Source of the DNA: a virus
DNA length: 35,005 nucleotides
Direction: 5' to 3' (one strand)
IMG/VR virus record: IMGVR_UViG_3300025879_000052
Location: 1-35,005 of that record
Below, piece after piece: positions 9,401-18,370 of the stretch. Made by a program: the position numbers and the translations under genes. A model generated the notes under the pieces. That model ran no database searches, was not told where the DNA came from, and worked only from the letters and a program-made list of their open reading frames with translations. Numbering within the stretch: the stretch's first letter is position 1; each line of letters starts with the position of its first letter.

Positions 9401-9817
9401 TTAATTTATTTTTTTTGCAACCTCAAACGATGGTTTATCGTCTACGGTATATTTTAGTTCTTTAAAAGTATTTATTAACCCGCTATTTCTAGCTATGCTA
9501 AGTATTATATTATAACCACTAGCTTTAGCTACGTGCTCTATACCATTCAATAAAAGCTTTAGAGCATCTTTTCTGTCATCTTCTCTGTAATCTTTATTAG
9601 ACACAACCCATTCAGTCCATGCCACCTTAGAATTGGTCGTATACATGAAACCAGCTACTATAGCTACGTTGTTTTTCTCAACTATAAAACCACCAGTTCC
9701 ATTCTCAGGTAACAACTCCTTAGTAGGTATAGCTTTTTTCCATTCAGGCCACATTTTCCACATGTTTACCAATGTTTCCCAGTCTGATTCTTGTAATTTA
9801 CGTATATTTAATTCCAT
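9401..9817 (-). CDS. GNAT-like acetyltransferase (putative), 138 aa
   Basis: Length and layout fit a GCN5-type acetyltransferase: an N-terminal NIRKLQESDWETLVNMW, a central pair of strands (GGFIVEKNNVAIVAGFM, KVAWTEWVVSN), a helix (DDRKDALKLLLNGIEHVAK) and a late strand. The usual Q/R-x-x-G-x-G/A acetyl-CoA loop is not clear (YREDDRKDA instead), so binding may be altered or lost. Similar genes are common among marine phages beside tail and ejection genes, where the function is unproven. It lies 10 bases after the 452-residue gene. Confidence 0.6.
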   Translation of the reverse strand: MELNIRKLQESDWETLVNMWKMWPEWKKAIPTKELLPENGTGGFIVEKNNVAIVAGFMYTTNSKVAWTEWVVSNKDYREDDRKDALKLLLNGIEHVAKASGYNIILSIARNSGLINTFKELKYTVDDKPSFEVAKKIN

Positions 9818-9827
9818 TATATTTAAT

Positions 9828-11186
9828 TTAATATGAAGATTCTATATAATTAGTTGACACCGCAAATAATTCTTTAGGTCCACCAACGTTTGTAGTTTGA
9901 TCTGTCTTTATAGTTACAGTAGTAAAAAAGCCTTTTACACCAGAAATAGAATCTGAATAAACAACCTCTGCTCCTCTAGGTTGTGAGTCGTTAACAATGT
10001 TTGCGAAATACTTATTTTCTTTTCTATTGAAACCAGCTCTATACTGAACACCGCTATCTAAGTAAGCTCCTTCGTCATAACTATAAATTCGTTTGGCAAT
10101 ATCATTGTAGCTAGTACCAGTTGTGTCTGACTTAATACTTGTAACTTCCCAACCATTACTTCCTTCGTAGTTTATAGTTTTAAATACTTTAGGCATGCTT
10201 ATATTGCTATTAAAAACAAATTCAATACTAGATGTCTTCAAATCATCTTCCTCATAGAAAACACCTCTATCAGAAGTATCAGAATAGTGCTTGTATATTT
10301 TACCGTCGTAAAAGCTATAAAAGTTATTTCTTAAACTACCCATTAGAGTTGGTTTAAAACTAAAAAAACTAACCCAACCATTCACGCTGTCATCAAAGCA
10401 AAGCGTGTCATAAGTATCTGTATCACTTGTTGGGTTTGTAAATGTTTTTGTTTTTTGAATAGAAGTTACATAAACTTTATTATGAGTATCGAAAGATCCT
10501 AATACAACAGAACTACTGTTTAAGTCGTTAAAAGTATCTCTAAAGTAATCTTTCATTCCGTAATTAGATATTTCTGTTATACCGTCCATAGAAAGTCTAA
10601 GCACAGCATTTCTTCTTCTATCTGTGAAATATTTTCTATATCCATATACAGCAAAACTACCAGGGTCTTTACTTATACCATATTCTCCAGCGTACGGAAC
10701 TATTTGACCAATAACTTGTCTAGTAGAAGTTATACTACCACCGCCTTCAGCTGAGTATATAGCGTCTTTATCTATCAACGCTCTACTAACTTTGTTTTCT
10801 TGAAATAACACTAAATTAGTATCTTCAGCATATAGTTTTTGTATAGAACCTTTAGCTGGATCAACTGACTTAGTTATGTCTTCACCTACAGGAAATTGAT
10901 TCGTTCCGTTAAAACCAGTTCTTGAGTTAAACAGACCTGAGTATATAATACCGTTACCTAACGTTTGAGATTCTGCGTTGTCTTCAACTATGTGAGCTTT
11001 TACTCCGTATCCTGTTTCTACATTGTTGTAACCACCTCTAATCCTAGACTCTTCAATAAACCAATGATTAGTTGAATTTGCATTTGGACTTCCTCCCAAC
11101 CATTTTGGTGGTGTAGGGTTATTTGTGTTATCAACTAATTTGTTGAGCATAAAAGAATTAAAGTAGTTTACTTCTATTGTAGCCAT
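9828..11186 (-). CDS. Beta-propeller-like structural protein, 452 aa
   Basis: It has conserved segments KGSIQKLYAEDTNLVLFQEN, SRALIDKDAIYSAEGGG and FTDRRRNAVLRLSMDGITE. Repeating beta strands with Asp/Gly turns suggest a propeller of the type found in the tail hub or stabilisation proteins of crAss-like and marine phages. In related phages similar sequences are part of one larger protein, so this may be a split-off partner of the 1274-residue upstream gene (inference). It starts 25 bases after that gene. Confidence 0.7.
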   Translation of the reverse strand: MATIEVNYFNSFMLNKLVDNTNNPTPPKWLGGSPNANSTNHWFIEESRIRGGYNNVETGYGVKAHIVEDNAESQTLGNGIIYSGLFNSRTGFNGTNQFPVGEDITKSVDPAKGSIQKLYAEDTNLVLFQENKVSRALIDKDAIYSAEGGGSITSTRQVIGQIVPYAGEYGISKDPGSFAVYGYRKYFTDRRRNAVLRLSMDGITEISNYGMKDYFRDTFNDLNSSSVVLGSFDTHNKVYVTSIQKTKTFTNPTSDTDTYDTLCFDDSVNGWVSFFSFKPTLMGSLRNNFYSFYDGKIYKHYSDTSDRGVFYEEDDLKTSSIEFVFNSNISMPKVFKTINYEGSNGWEVTSIKSDTTGTSYNDIAKRIYSYDEGAYLDSGVQYRAGFNRKENKYFANIVNDSQPRGAEVVYSDSISGVKGFFTTVTIKTDQTTNVGGPKELFAVSTNYIESSY

Positions 11187-11211
11187 ATTTTATTATGTAT
11201 ATATTTTAAAA

Positions 11212-14200
11212 TTAACAATCATTATAAACAGCGTCACAGTATCTAAGTTGACACTCGTAAAAAGGGTTATAACAACCATTAAACTCGCTACACGGTGAGT
11301 CTTGTCTCATACTTGGTTCTGGGTTTATTATAACTCTATATTCTCCAGGTGTAGAGAAGTCACCTATAAAACCAGCTTGGTTCTGTTGATATAAGTATAT
11401 AATTCTACCATTGCTAGGCCAAGGAACAGATTCATCGTCTGCTTCAGCATCTGACCAAGGTGTTGTATTGTTTTGTCTATACTGAACCCATACTTTATGC
11501 TCAGCTCGCCAAAAACCGTCGTTGCATTGGTAGGGGGTAAATAATTTAAATCTAAGTGTTCCGTTAGTTAAACCTTGATTTTCTTCACGTGATATCACTA
11601 ACCGCTCACCATCGTCTAATACCACATCATCAGGTATTTGTTCACTATCCCCGGTTCCTACAGCTCCGAAGATAAAAGCAACTGCACTTTGGTACGTGTA
11701 TACACCAGGGTCTAATTGAGTCTGTCTACATCCAGGACCGAAACCGAGGTTGTAACCGTTATCATCACTTATATCATAGTTAATTGGAACAGCTCCTACA
11801 GCAATGTTAAAAGTTCTATCTACAAATAACGAATTTTCATCAATACCATTAGCGTCTTCAGCTCTAATTGTTACGGTATAATACTCATCGGTAGAAGTTT
11901 CTATGCTATTAACAACTAGTTGGTTTGCGCTTATTGAAAAAGCCGTTGTTGGTGCTTGTAATGGTTGTAGTTTACTTTGATTAGTAATTGAATATATTAG
12001 ATCTTCAGTTACTTCGCTTGATATACTAGTACCGTTCTTAAAAACTTCTTTACCTGGTGTTTGTAAAGGTAGAACAATAGTGTCGTTTGTGGTTATCTGT
12101 ATAGGGTCATCGACAATACTAAGGCTAGTAGGTTGTGAATTTGTTAACGCACCTTCTAAAACAATATTAGAAATTACTCCACCACTGTTTACTCTTATTT
12201 TAAAAGTGTAACTGTTAGCTGTTGAGCTCCCTTCTACGTATGTAAATGTCTTAGTTGTTTGTATTTTAAAAGTACCATCAGGATTACTTGGGTTGTTTTG
12301 TACTATTGAAAAAGGGTTGTTAGTTAATGTTAAACCGTCACCGTTAACTACACTTGTTATAATAGGTGTTGTTTGTATATCGTTTTCGTCTAGCTCTGTA
12401 CCAGAAGCGTCTATAAAAGTAAAAGCATCTGTACAGTCAAAAGGAAAAGGTGAAGAATTTTCACTTAGGCTAAAAGAATAGTTAACAACACCTGTAGCGC
12501 CTGTTACACTTGTGTTTGCAACTTCTTTATTTAACTCACTTATAAGACCTGCAGTGCTAGTCTCGTAAAAAAGTTCAAGCCTTGTTTCTGTTGGAACTGT
12601 TTCGTAAACACCTAGAAAAGTCTCGTAATTCCCATCACCTATAGGTAAACTACCTATTGACTCAGTACCGCTTTTTATTGTCGATATTTTAGCAATTAAA
12701 GGGTTTGACTGCTCATCAAAAACCGTTGTTGTATCTGTGAAGCCAAAATCACCAAACGTTGCTATCTCAGAAACATTGTCAGAACTAGCGCTTGGGTACC
12801 ACTGCTTATTATAAGCTGGTGATGCCGTCCCTGTTTCAGGTGTTACTCTACCAAAAAGTCTAACGCTACTTCTAAACTTTTTTTGCTGAGGACCAACCTC
12901 AGACAAATCTCTAGGCACTTTGTTTATGTTATCGTTAATTAACACTGTTACAGCTGATTGACCAGTATTTGAGTTACTAACATCAAAAGAACCGTTAACG
13001 ATACCAGGTAAATAAACGTTATAATAATCTTGATCGGTTTGTTTTACAACTAATTTGTAACTATACCAACCTAATTCATTTATTTTATAACCAAAAACAG
13101 TAATTGCTGTTTGTCCTGAGTTAGGTGTTTCAGCGTAATAATCAGCTATTTGATTATCAGTCTCTATAGTTGTGTTAGGGCTAGCATACGATATAGATGT
13201 TATCTCTACGTAATCTTTGTACTTTCCTTTCAATTTATCACCTATGGATAAAAAACTTGTTAAATCTTTGTTTATAGTGTAAGTATTGTTATTTATAGAA
13301 GCAATTGTAGTGTCTTCTATTTTCCAAAATTTACCAGTTGAATCAGCATATGTTCCTGGGTAACCTGAGTCTTGACCATCTGATTGCTCTGCAATCGGCT
13401 GCTCGACAATAATTCTAAGAGCATCACCAAAAGGTTTTTCTACGGGATTGTTGTCTGACGATGTTTTGTATTTGTGAAATAGCGTAGAACCTCTACCTTG
13501 TTGACCAGCGTTAATATCTTTTGAAGATAATATAACGGAAGAAGTTCTACCATATATATCAGATAAAACAAAACCTAATTGATATGTTCTAGACTGTTTT
13601 AATGTATGGTATGGAAATTGTGCGGTGTTATCATACCTAGCGTAATCTTTTTCTTGAGCCACAGCGTAGTAGTCTATAGATTTAACGCTGTTGTTTCTAT
13701 CTATATAGTTAGCGTAAACAACTCTGTTACTTATAACTTCTTGAGATTGAGCTTTAACAGGTACTTTATCATAAACTCTAGTAACCTCACTACCAGGTAA
13801 TGTTTTGTAAGGTTTTTTTGACTCGTATATAAAGGTATACTCATTATCATCCCCAACATACTCTGATTCAAGTATAGAGTTCACTTCAAGTGTTGAAAGA
13901 ACTTTTAACGATATGCCATCAGATTCTTTATATATTATATCAAGCTCTTTTATTTTGTAATCGTTTAAAGGGTCTTTACTTGGAAAAGGAATTTTTAGCT
14001 TTATCTCTTGAGCAAAATTCTCCATAAAATCAACGATACTACTTTTGTAGGTTTTTTCTTCATCACCTTCTAAAAAATAACCAAATTGCTTAGGTATAAA
14101 CATAGTGGCTGTATACGGAGATATTAAAGAGTAAGTATTATCATTAAACTTATACCTGTAAGCAAATCTAATGAATTTATCTTCAATAAAGTCTGTATCA

Positions 14201-15036
14201 CCTTCCCATTGCTCATCATAGTTTGGATTTTGTATACCACCTGGCAAAAGCTCTTGAGTTTTATTAACCATTCCAGACCTTGAAAAAACCACTTCATCTC
14301 CACTGTTTAAAGTTACATTATTGTCAACAACAACCGTTGGAGACACATATGAAACAACTATACCTAAAGAGTTTTGTCCACTGCTTACAAAATCACCAAC
14401 TTTGATAACTTTTTCTGTTTCATTTACAGTAAACGTATCAGTATCTACAACGTTAGCTGCTACAGTTACATATTCTCTATCTAAAATACTTATAGGTTTA
14501 TAAGGAGCTATTTTAGCTACAGAAATATCTGTTTCTTTAGAATAATAATTTAAATCTGTACTTGCTTTATCAACATCTATGACTCTTGGTTGGTTTCTAT
14601 TATCTGTGAAAAACAATAGGTTTTCAAGTAGGTTTACACCTGTCATAAAACTTGTTTTGCTGAAATTTAAAAAAGAGCCTTCAACTATTTTTTGACTGCT
14701 ATTATTATTTGCATCAAATCTATGTATAAAACAATTTGCATCTATAGAAACTTTTTCGTTTGCAGCAACATTTGAGTCTGTTGAAAATATATATATGTAG
14801 TTATTTTTTTCATCCATAAAATAACCTATAACATCAAGATCGTCAATGTCTTCTATCTTGTTATTTCCTAAAACATTTTCATTACCTTTTATGTTTTCTA
14901 CAGCACCTACATCAGCACCTTCAGATTTACTAATAGATATATTTACAGCATCTCTATATTCTCCAGACGGTAAAAGTCTAGCGTCAAGATCTTTGTTCAT
15001 CTTGGATTTTATAAACGCATTTTTAATTTCAGCCAT
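11212..15036 (-). CDS. Large tail-hub-like structural protein, 1274 aa
   Basis: The N-terminus (NAFIKSKMNKDLDARLLP, EYRDAVNISISKSEG) matches a group of large marine-phage structural proteins that share features with the crAss-like 'stabilisation' or tail-hub proteins. The first ~650 residues look like repeated beta strands, possibly a propeller. About residues 860-1120 contain Ig- or cadherin-like strands (YTVTIRAEDANG). The C-terminal ~150 residues carry seven cysteines clustered toward the end (PCSEFNGCYNPFYECQ, YCDAVYNDC), unusual for a phage virion protein. No catalytic site is recognised. It is followed by the related 452-residue protein. Confidence 0.75.
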   Translation of the reverse strand: MAEIKNAFIKSKMNKDLDARLLPSGEYRDAVNISISKSEGADVGAVENIKGNENVLGNNKIEDIDDLDVIGYFMDEKNNYIYIFSTDSNVAANEKVSIDANCFIHRFDANNNSSQKIVEGSFLNFSKTSFMTGVNLLENLLFFTDNRNQPRVIDVDKASTDLNYYSKETDISVAKIAPYKPISILDREYVTVAANVVDTDTFTVNETEKVIKVGDFVSSGQNSLGIVVSYVSPTVVVDNNVTLNSGDEVVFSRSGMVNKTQELLPGGIQNPNYDEQWEGDTDFIEDKFIRFAYRYKFNDNTYSLISPYTATMFIPKQFGYFLEGDEEKTYKSSIVDFMENFAQEIKLKIPFPSKDPLNDYKIKELDIIYKESDGISLKVLSTLEVNSILESEYVGDDNEYTFIYESKKPYKTLPGSEVTRVYDKVPVKAQSQEVISNRVVYANYIDRNNSVKSIDYYAVAQEKDYARYDNTAQFPYHTLKQSRTYQLGFVLSDIYGRTSSVILSSKDINAGQQGRGSTLFHKYKTSSDNNPVEKPFGDALRIIVEQPIAEQSDGQDSGYPGTYADSTGKFWKIEDTTIASINNNTYTINKDLTSFLSIGDKLKGKYKDYVEITSISYASPNTTIETDNQIADYYAETPNSGQTAITVFGYKINELGWYSYKLVVKQTDQDYYNVYLPGIVNGSFDVSNSNTGQSAVTVLINDNINKVPRDLSEVGPQQKKFRSSVRLFGRVTPETGTASPAYNKQWYPSASSDNVSEIATFGDFGFTDTTTVFDEQSNPLIAKISTIKSGTESIGSLPIGDGNYETFLGVYETVPTETRLELFYETSTAGLISELNKEVANTSVTGATGVVNYSFSLSENSSPFPFDCTDAFTFIDASGTELDENDIQTTPIITSVVNGDGLTLTNNPFSIVQNNPSNPDGTFKIQTTKTFTYVEGSSTANSYTFKIRVNSGGVISNIVLEGALTNSQPTSLSIVDDPIQITTNDTIVLPLQTPGKEVFKNGTSISSEVTEDLIYSITNQSKLQPLQAPTTAFSISANQLVVNSIETSTDEYYTVTIRAEDANGIDENSLFVDRTFNIAVGAVPINYDISDDNGYNLGFGPGCRQTQLDPGVYTYQSAVAFIFGAVGTGDSEQIPDDVVLDDGERLVISREENQGLTNGTLRFKLFTPYQCNDGFWRAEHKVWVQYRQNNTTPWSDAEADDESVPWPSNGRIIYLYQQNQAGFIGDFSTPGEYRVIINPEPSMRQDSPCSEFNGCYNPFYECQLRYCDAVYNDC

Positions 15037-15042
15037 TTAATT

Positions 15043-16251
15043 TTAGTGTTTTATCCATTTAGACTTACCTCTTAAAACTTGAACTATTTCATTAAGCTTA
15101 AGATTAGATAATCTTATCTTGGTGTTTCTAAGTTTAGCACTTTTCTCTCTTTTGAGTCTATTTACAATGTACTCAGGTTGATCAATTCTAGACGCTATAA
15201 TAGCGTGGCTTATATAAGCATACATAGCTTCTTCTGCTAGTTTAGGTACTCTAGTGTCTTCATCAGTAGATAAACCATCAGATATGTACTCTAATATTAT
15301 TATTTTTCCAACTAGATCCGAAGAAAAAGAAAACTTACCTTCTCTTTCATTTATAGTAAAGTAACCGTTAACATTTGCGTTTTGAGGATCTAAACCATAC
15401 AGTTGACCAGCTCCGTAAGAATTTTCACCGTAATAATAATCCCAGCTAAACTCAGTGTTGTCTATATAGTCCTTTCTATTTTTTAAGTTGTTCTCAGCCC
15501 ATCTTTCTTCCGTTATAGAAGTTCCATCGATGTTATCACCATCATTATCTTGTATAGGTATACCTTTATTGTCTTGTAATGGGTTTTCGTAAGGGTTTGT
15601 TGTTAAATTTGTAGGCATTATTACATGTTTAACACCTTGACCATCAATCCAATACAGGTTTACATAGTTAACGTAATCTTGAGGTATTATAACGCTTAAA
15701 CTATTAGGTATTGTTAATTCTTGAGAGTTTACGCTTTTTAAAGTGTCGTAGCTAAACTCTTGCATAGCTCTTTTAGCATGAAAAACAACATCAGTTCTTT
15801 TTGCACTAGTTATTAATTTTCCATCGCCAACGTAAGCAACTATAAAGTTGTTTATAATATCATTAAGTTTCGTGTAAGCGTATGATCCATAGTTTTTTTC
15901 TACAGCTTCTCCGTAAGCTTTATCATTAAAAGTAGAACCATAATTACCACCATCTATCTTTTTTAACTGTACTATTATGTAAAAACCGTCAGCGGGAGGA
16001 GTTGTTGTAAAATTTATGGTGTTACCAACAACCGTATAATTATAAGTCATTTCAGTCCAATCACCTGGTAAACCAGTGGCACTAGTATATAACTTAAAGT
16101 TGTTGCTTGCGTATTTAGCACTATTTGGATCAGAGCTGTACCATATTAAATCAGTGTTAAATGTTGTTGTAAAAGACGTGGTATTGCCATCACCTCTAAA
16201 TCCTTGAGCACCTTCATAGTACTGTCTATTGTTTTCTTTTATTAATGACAT
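15043..16251 (-). CDS. Connector-like protein B2 with N-terminal beta domain, 402 aa
   Basis: The C-terminal ~270 residues match B1 (LNDIINNFIVAYVGDGKLI, VVFHAKRAMQEFSYDTLK). The first ~120 residues are an extra, beta-rich domain (RGDGNTTSFTTTF, NYTVVGNTINFTTT) absent from B1. About residues 215-295 hold an acidic insertion with aromatic residues. The gene is separated from A2 by only 3 bases. The added domain could face outward as a tail or adsorption element (inference). Confidence 0.7.
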   Translation of the reverse strand: MSLIKENNRQYYEGAQGFRGDGNTTSFTTTFNTDLIWYSSDPNSAKYASNNFKLYTSATGLPGDWTEMTYNYTVVGNTINFTTTPPADGFYIIVQLKKIDGGNYGSTFNDKAYGEAVEKNYGSYAYTKLNDIINNFIVAYVGDGKLITSAKRTDVVFHAKRAMQEFSYDTLKSVNSQELTIPNSLSVIIPQDYVNYVNLYWIDGQGVKHVIMPTNLTTNPYENPLQDNKGIPIQDNDGDNIDGTSITEERWAENNLKNRKDYIDNTEFSWDYYYGENSYGAGQLYGLDPQNANVNGYFTINEREGKFSFSSDLVGKIIILEYISDGLSTDEDTRVPKLAEEAMYAYISHAIIASRIDQPEYIVNRLKREKSAKLRNTKIRLSNLKLNEIVQVLRGKSKWIKH

Positions 16252-16254
16252 TTA

Positions 16255-17010
16255 CTAGCTTTTTTGGTTTATTTCATTTTGCTGTATCTCAGAAGCTGCT
16301 GCTTGAACTATTTGAGGGTCTCTAACTATTATACCAGAATATAAAAGTATTTTTAAAATAACATTAACTTGTTCTGATGGGTGTAACTCTATCTGTTTAG
16401 AGCCAGAGCTATTATAAACGTATTGACCAAGACTACCGACAGAATAGTTCCAAACAACATCGTTAGGTTTTCTAATAAAATCAGCGACTACACCACTTGA
16501 TATAGTTGAAGGACTAACTGTTATCGTTTTTCTATTTGTTTCAGTCTCGTTTTCGTAGACGTAGGTAGGAAAGTTTTTAGAAGATCTAGTTAAATCTGAT
16601 CTTTGGTTTTCATAGAATTGTTTAGAAGTTAATCTCTCTATCTCGACATTTTCTCCTATATCAGGGTTATTGTAAGTTACAACACCTAATTTGTAAACAG
16701 CCGTCCCATTTGTAGAAGTTCCGTTGTAAGATACAGGTAATTTAAAAACTCCATTACCTAAACTAATGCAACTACCTCTAACCTTGAAAACAGCTATTTT
16801 CTCATCAACGTCTACAACCCTATCAGCATAACTTGCACTTGTTTGACCTACTCTAAGCTGTTGGTTTAAGTCATCAAAGTATTGCTCAAAAATATCAAGC
16901 TGTACTTGTGTAGCTGTTTTATTAAACTCATCAGGTGTCATATAGCCACGCTGTTCTTTGTTTAATATTAGTAAAACTGTTTTATATACAGTATCGACAT
17001 TTATAGCCAT
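16255..17010 (-). CDS. Connector-like protein A2, 251 aa
   Basis: Second copy of the A type; it aligns with the gene at 17617-18306 over its whole length. It differs by an insertion near residues 80-105 (CISLGNGVFKLPVSYNG) and a C-terminal ASEIQQNEINQKS. A Shine-Dalgarno-like AAGGAAAA lies about 6 bases before the ATG, one of the few in this window. It probably forms part of the same neck or tail ring as A1, with a distinct position. Confidence 0.7.
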   Translation of the reverse strand: MAINVDTVYKTVLLILNKEQRGYMTPDEFNKTATQVQLDIFEQYFDDLNQQLRVGQTSASYADRVVDVDEKIAVFKVRGSCISLGNGVFKLPVSYNGTSTNGTAVYKLGVVTYNNPDIGENVEIERLTSKQFYENQRSDLTRSSKNFPTYVYENETETNRKTITVSPSTISSGVVADFIRKPNDVVWNYSVGSLGQYVYNSSGSKQIELHPSEQVNVILKILLYSGIIVRDPQIVQAAASEIQQNEINQKS

Positions 17011-17028
17011 AATTTTCCTTGTTTTTTA

Positions 17029-17610
17029 TTAAGAAGAAAAATTAGTGAAAACTAGTCTTGATTTTGCTTTTTCTAATTTATCTGTCTTTTCTATTAATAA
17101 TCTTTGTAGTAAACCTGGGTTTGTTTTCTCTCTATTAGCAAGTATTGCATAAACAATACAAGAATACAAAGCTTCTTCTGCTAATTTTGGAATAGCAGCA
17201 GATTCATCTGTAGTTAAAGCGTTTGATAAGTACTTAACTTTGAAATAAACATTGCCAACGTTACCACTGTTTAATATGATTTGCTTATTTGTATAATCAA
17301 TAAAATATTCATCTTGAGCAGGAGGATTCACAGATGACTCAGTAAATTCCACACTGTTAGCTTGAACCGTTACCATAGCTACGTAATCTTTTGGTAAAGG
17401 GTATGTAGCTGGAGCTGTAGGCTCTTCTATTAGAAATTGACCTTTTAATGTTTCATAAGAAAACTCTTGGAGAGATCTTCTAGCGTGAAATACAACTTCG
17501 GTTCTTTTAGAGTCAGGTATTAATTTACCAGGTCCAGTGTATGAGATTATAAAGTTATTTATTATATCATTTAGAGATATAAAAGCGTTTGTTATACTTG
17601 TATCTGCCAT
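17029..17610 (-). CDS. Connector-like protein B1, 193 aa
   Basis: Paralogue of the C-terminal part of the 402-residue gene at 15043-16251. They share LNDIINNFI, GKLI and VVFHARRSLQEFSYETLK with only small changes, then a PKDYVAMV strand region and a TDESAAIPKLAEEALY helix. The pattern, a helical bundle with an inserted beta region, is like head-to-tail adaptor proteins of short-tailed phages (for example the T7 gp11 or P22 gp4 role). Role inferred from position between head and tail genes. Confidence 0.7.
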   Translation of the reverse strand: MADTSITNAFISLNDIINNFIISYTGPGKLIPDSKRTEVVFHARRSLQEFSYETLKGQFLIEEPTAPATYPLPKDYVAMVTVQANSVEFTESSVNPPAQDEYFIDYTNKQIILNSGNVGNVYFKVKYLSNALTTDESAAIPKLAEEALYSCIVYAILANREKTNPGLLQRLLIEKTDKLEKAKSRLVFTNFSS

Positions 17611-17616
17611 CTTTTA

Positions 17617-18306
17617 TTATTTTTGCCCGTCAGCGTTAATTTGTTGTTCTTTTTGCGAAGCTATAGATAAAGATAATTGATCTTTAGTCATAACACCCGC
17701 ATAACCTAACACCTTGTCTATCAATAATGGTTGATCTGATTGGTGTAACTCGAAATCAACAGAACTTATACTATTGTACACATAGTTGCCTAGATTTGGA
17801 TCTATAGTAAAACCCCATTTAGGGTCGCTAGGGTACTTAAGATAATTTACATTAATATCTCCTGTAACTGTAGTTGGATATATAGTCACCACTTTATTCT
17901 CGTATATATACACTGGATAATACTCTGTTGGAGCAGTCAGTGGTGATTGATTGGTGGTATATAGCTCGTGTTTTTGTATTCTTTGAACCTCTCTGTCTTT
18001 GTAAACAACAGACCCAAGCTCTTGAACCTGAGTAGGTAGTGTTGCCTTACCACTTGTTAAAGGTATAGATTCCTCTCTTTTAAATAAAGATATTTTTTCA
18101 TCTAACAAAGCCATTCTATCAGCATAAGCTAAAGAAGTTTGTGGCATTCTTAACAGTTGATTCAACTCGTCAAAGTACTGAGTAAAAATTTCTTGCTGTG
18201 CCTGAGCAGCTATTTTGTTAAATTCAGTAGGTGTTAAAACACCTCTTTTTTCCTGCTCTAGTATAACTAGAACGCTCTTGTATACTGAGTCTATGTTAAT
18301 TGCCAT
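17617..18306 (-). CDS. Connector-like protein A1, 229 aa
   Basis: Paralogue of the 251-residue gene at 16255-17010. Both start MAIN-D-VYK and share TP-EFNK, a Q--IF-QYFD-LNQ segment and a YADR...DEKI block. I chose the ATG at 18304-18306 because it aligns with the paralogue and lies after the hairpin; a GTG start at 18345 would add 13 residues. The chain is mixed alpha-beta with no membrane or catalytic signal. Position after the head genes suggests a head-tail connector or neck adaptor. The family name is unknown to me. Confidence 0.7.
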   Translation of the reverse strand: MAINIDSVYKSVLVILEQEKRGVLTPTEFNKIAAQAQQEIFTQYFDELNQLLRMPQTSLAYADRMALLDEKISLFKREESIPLTSGKATLPTQVQELGSVVYKDREVQRIQKHELYTTNQSPLTAPTEYYPVYIYENKVVTIYPTTVTGDINVNYLKYPSDPKWGFTIDPNLGNYVYNSISSVDFELHQSDQPLLIDKVLGYAGVMTKDQLSLSIASQKEQQINADGQK

Positions 18307-18322
18307 TTTTTTGTTTTTAAAA

Positions 18323-18351
18323 TAGCCGGTGACACTTTTTGCCACCAGCTA
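18323..18351 (-). terminator. Hairpin between head protein and connector gene A1
   Basis: An 11-base inverted repeat pairs 18323-18333 with 18341-18351 around a 7-base loop, with two possible G-U pairs. On the minus strand it is followed by TTTTAAAAAC, so it resembles a weak intrinsic terminator or a translation barrier. It overlaps an upstream in-frame GTG that would otherwise lengthen the next gene. That is one reason to place that gene's start at 18306. Confidence 0.6.
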
Positions 18352-18370
18352 TAATTAGTATTACTTGTTT

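Noticed and set aside
18307-18345. GTG start for connector A1 giving 242 residues
   Set aside because: The extra residues are coded by the hairpin, do not align with the paralogue, and an ATG with an A-rich leader lies at 18304-18306.
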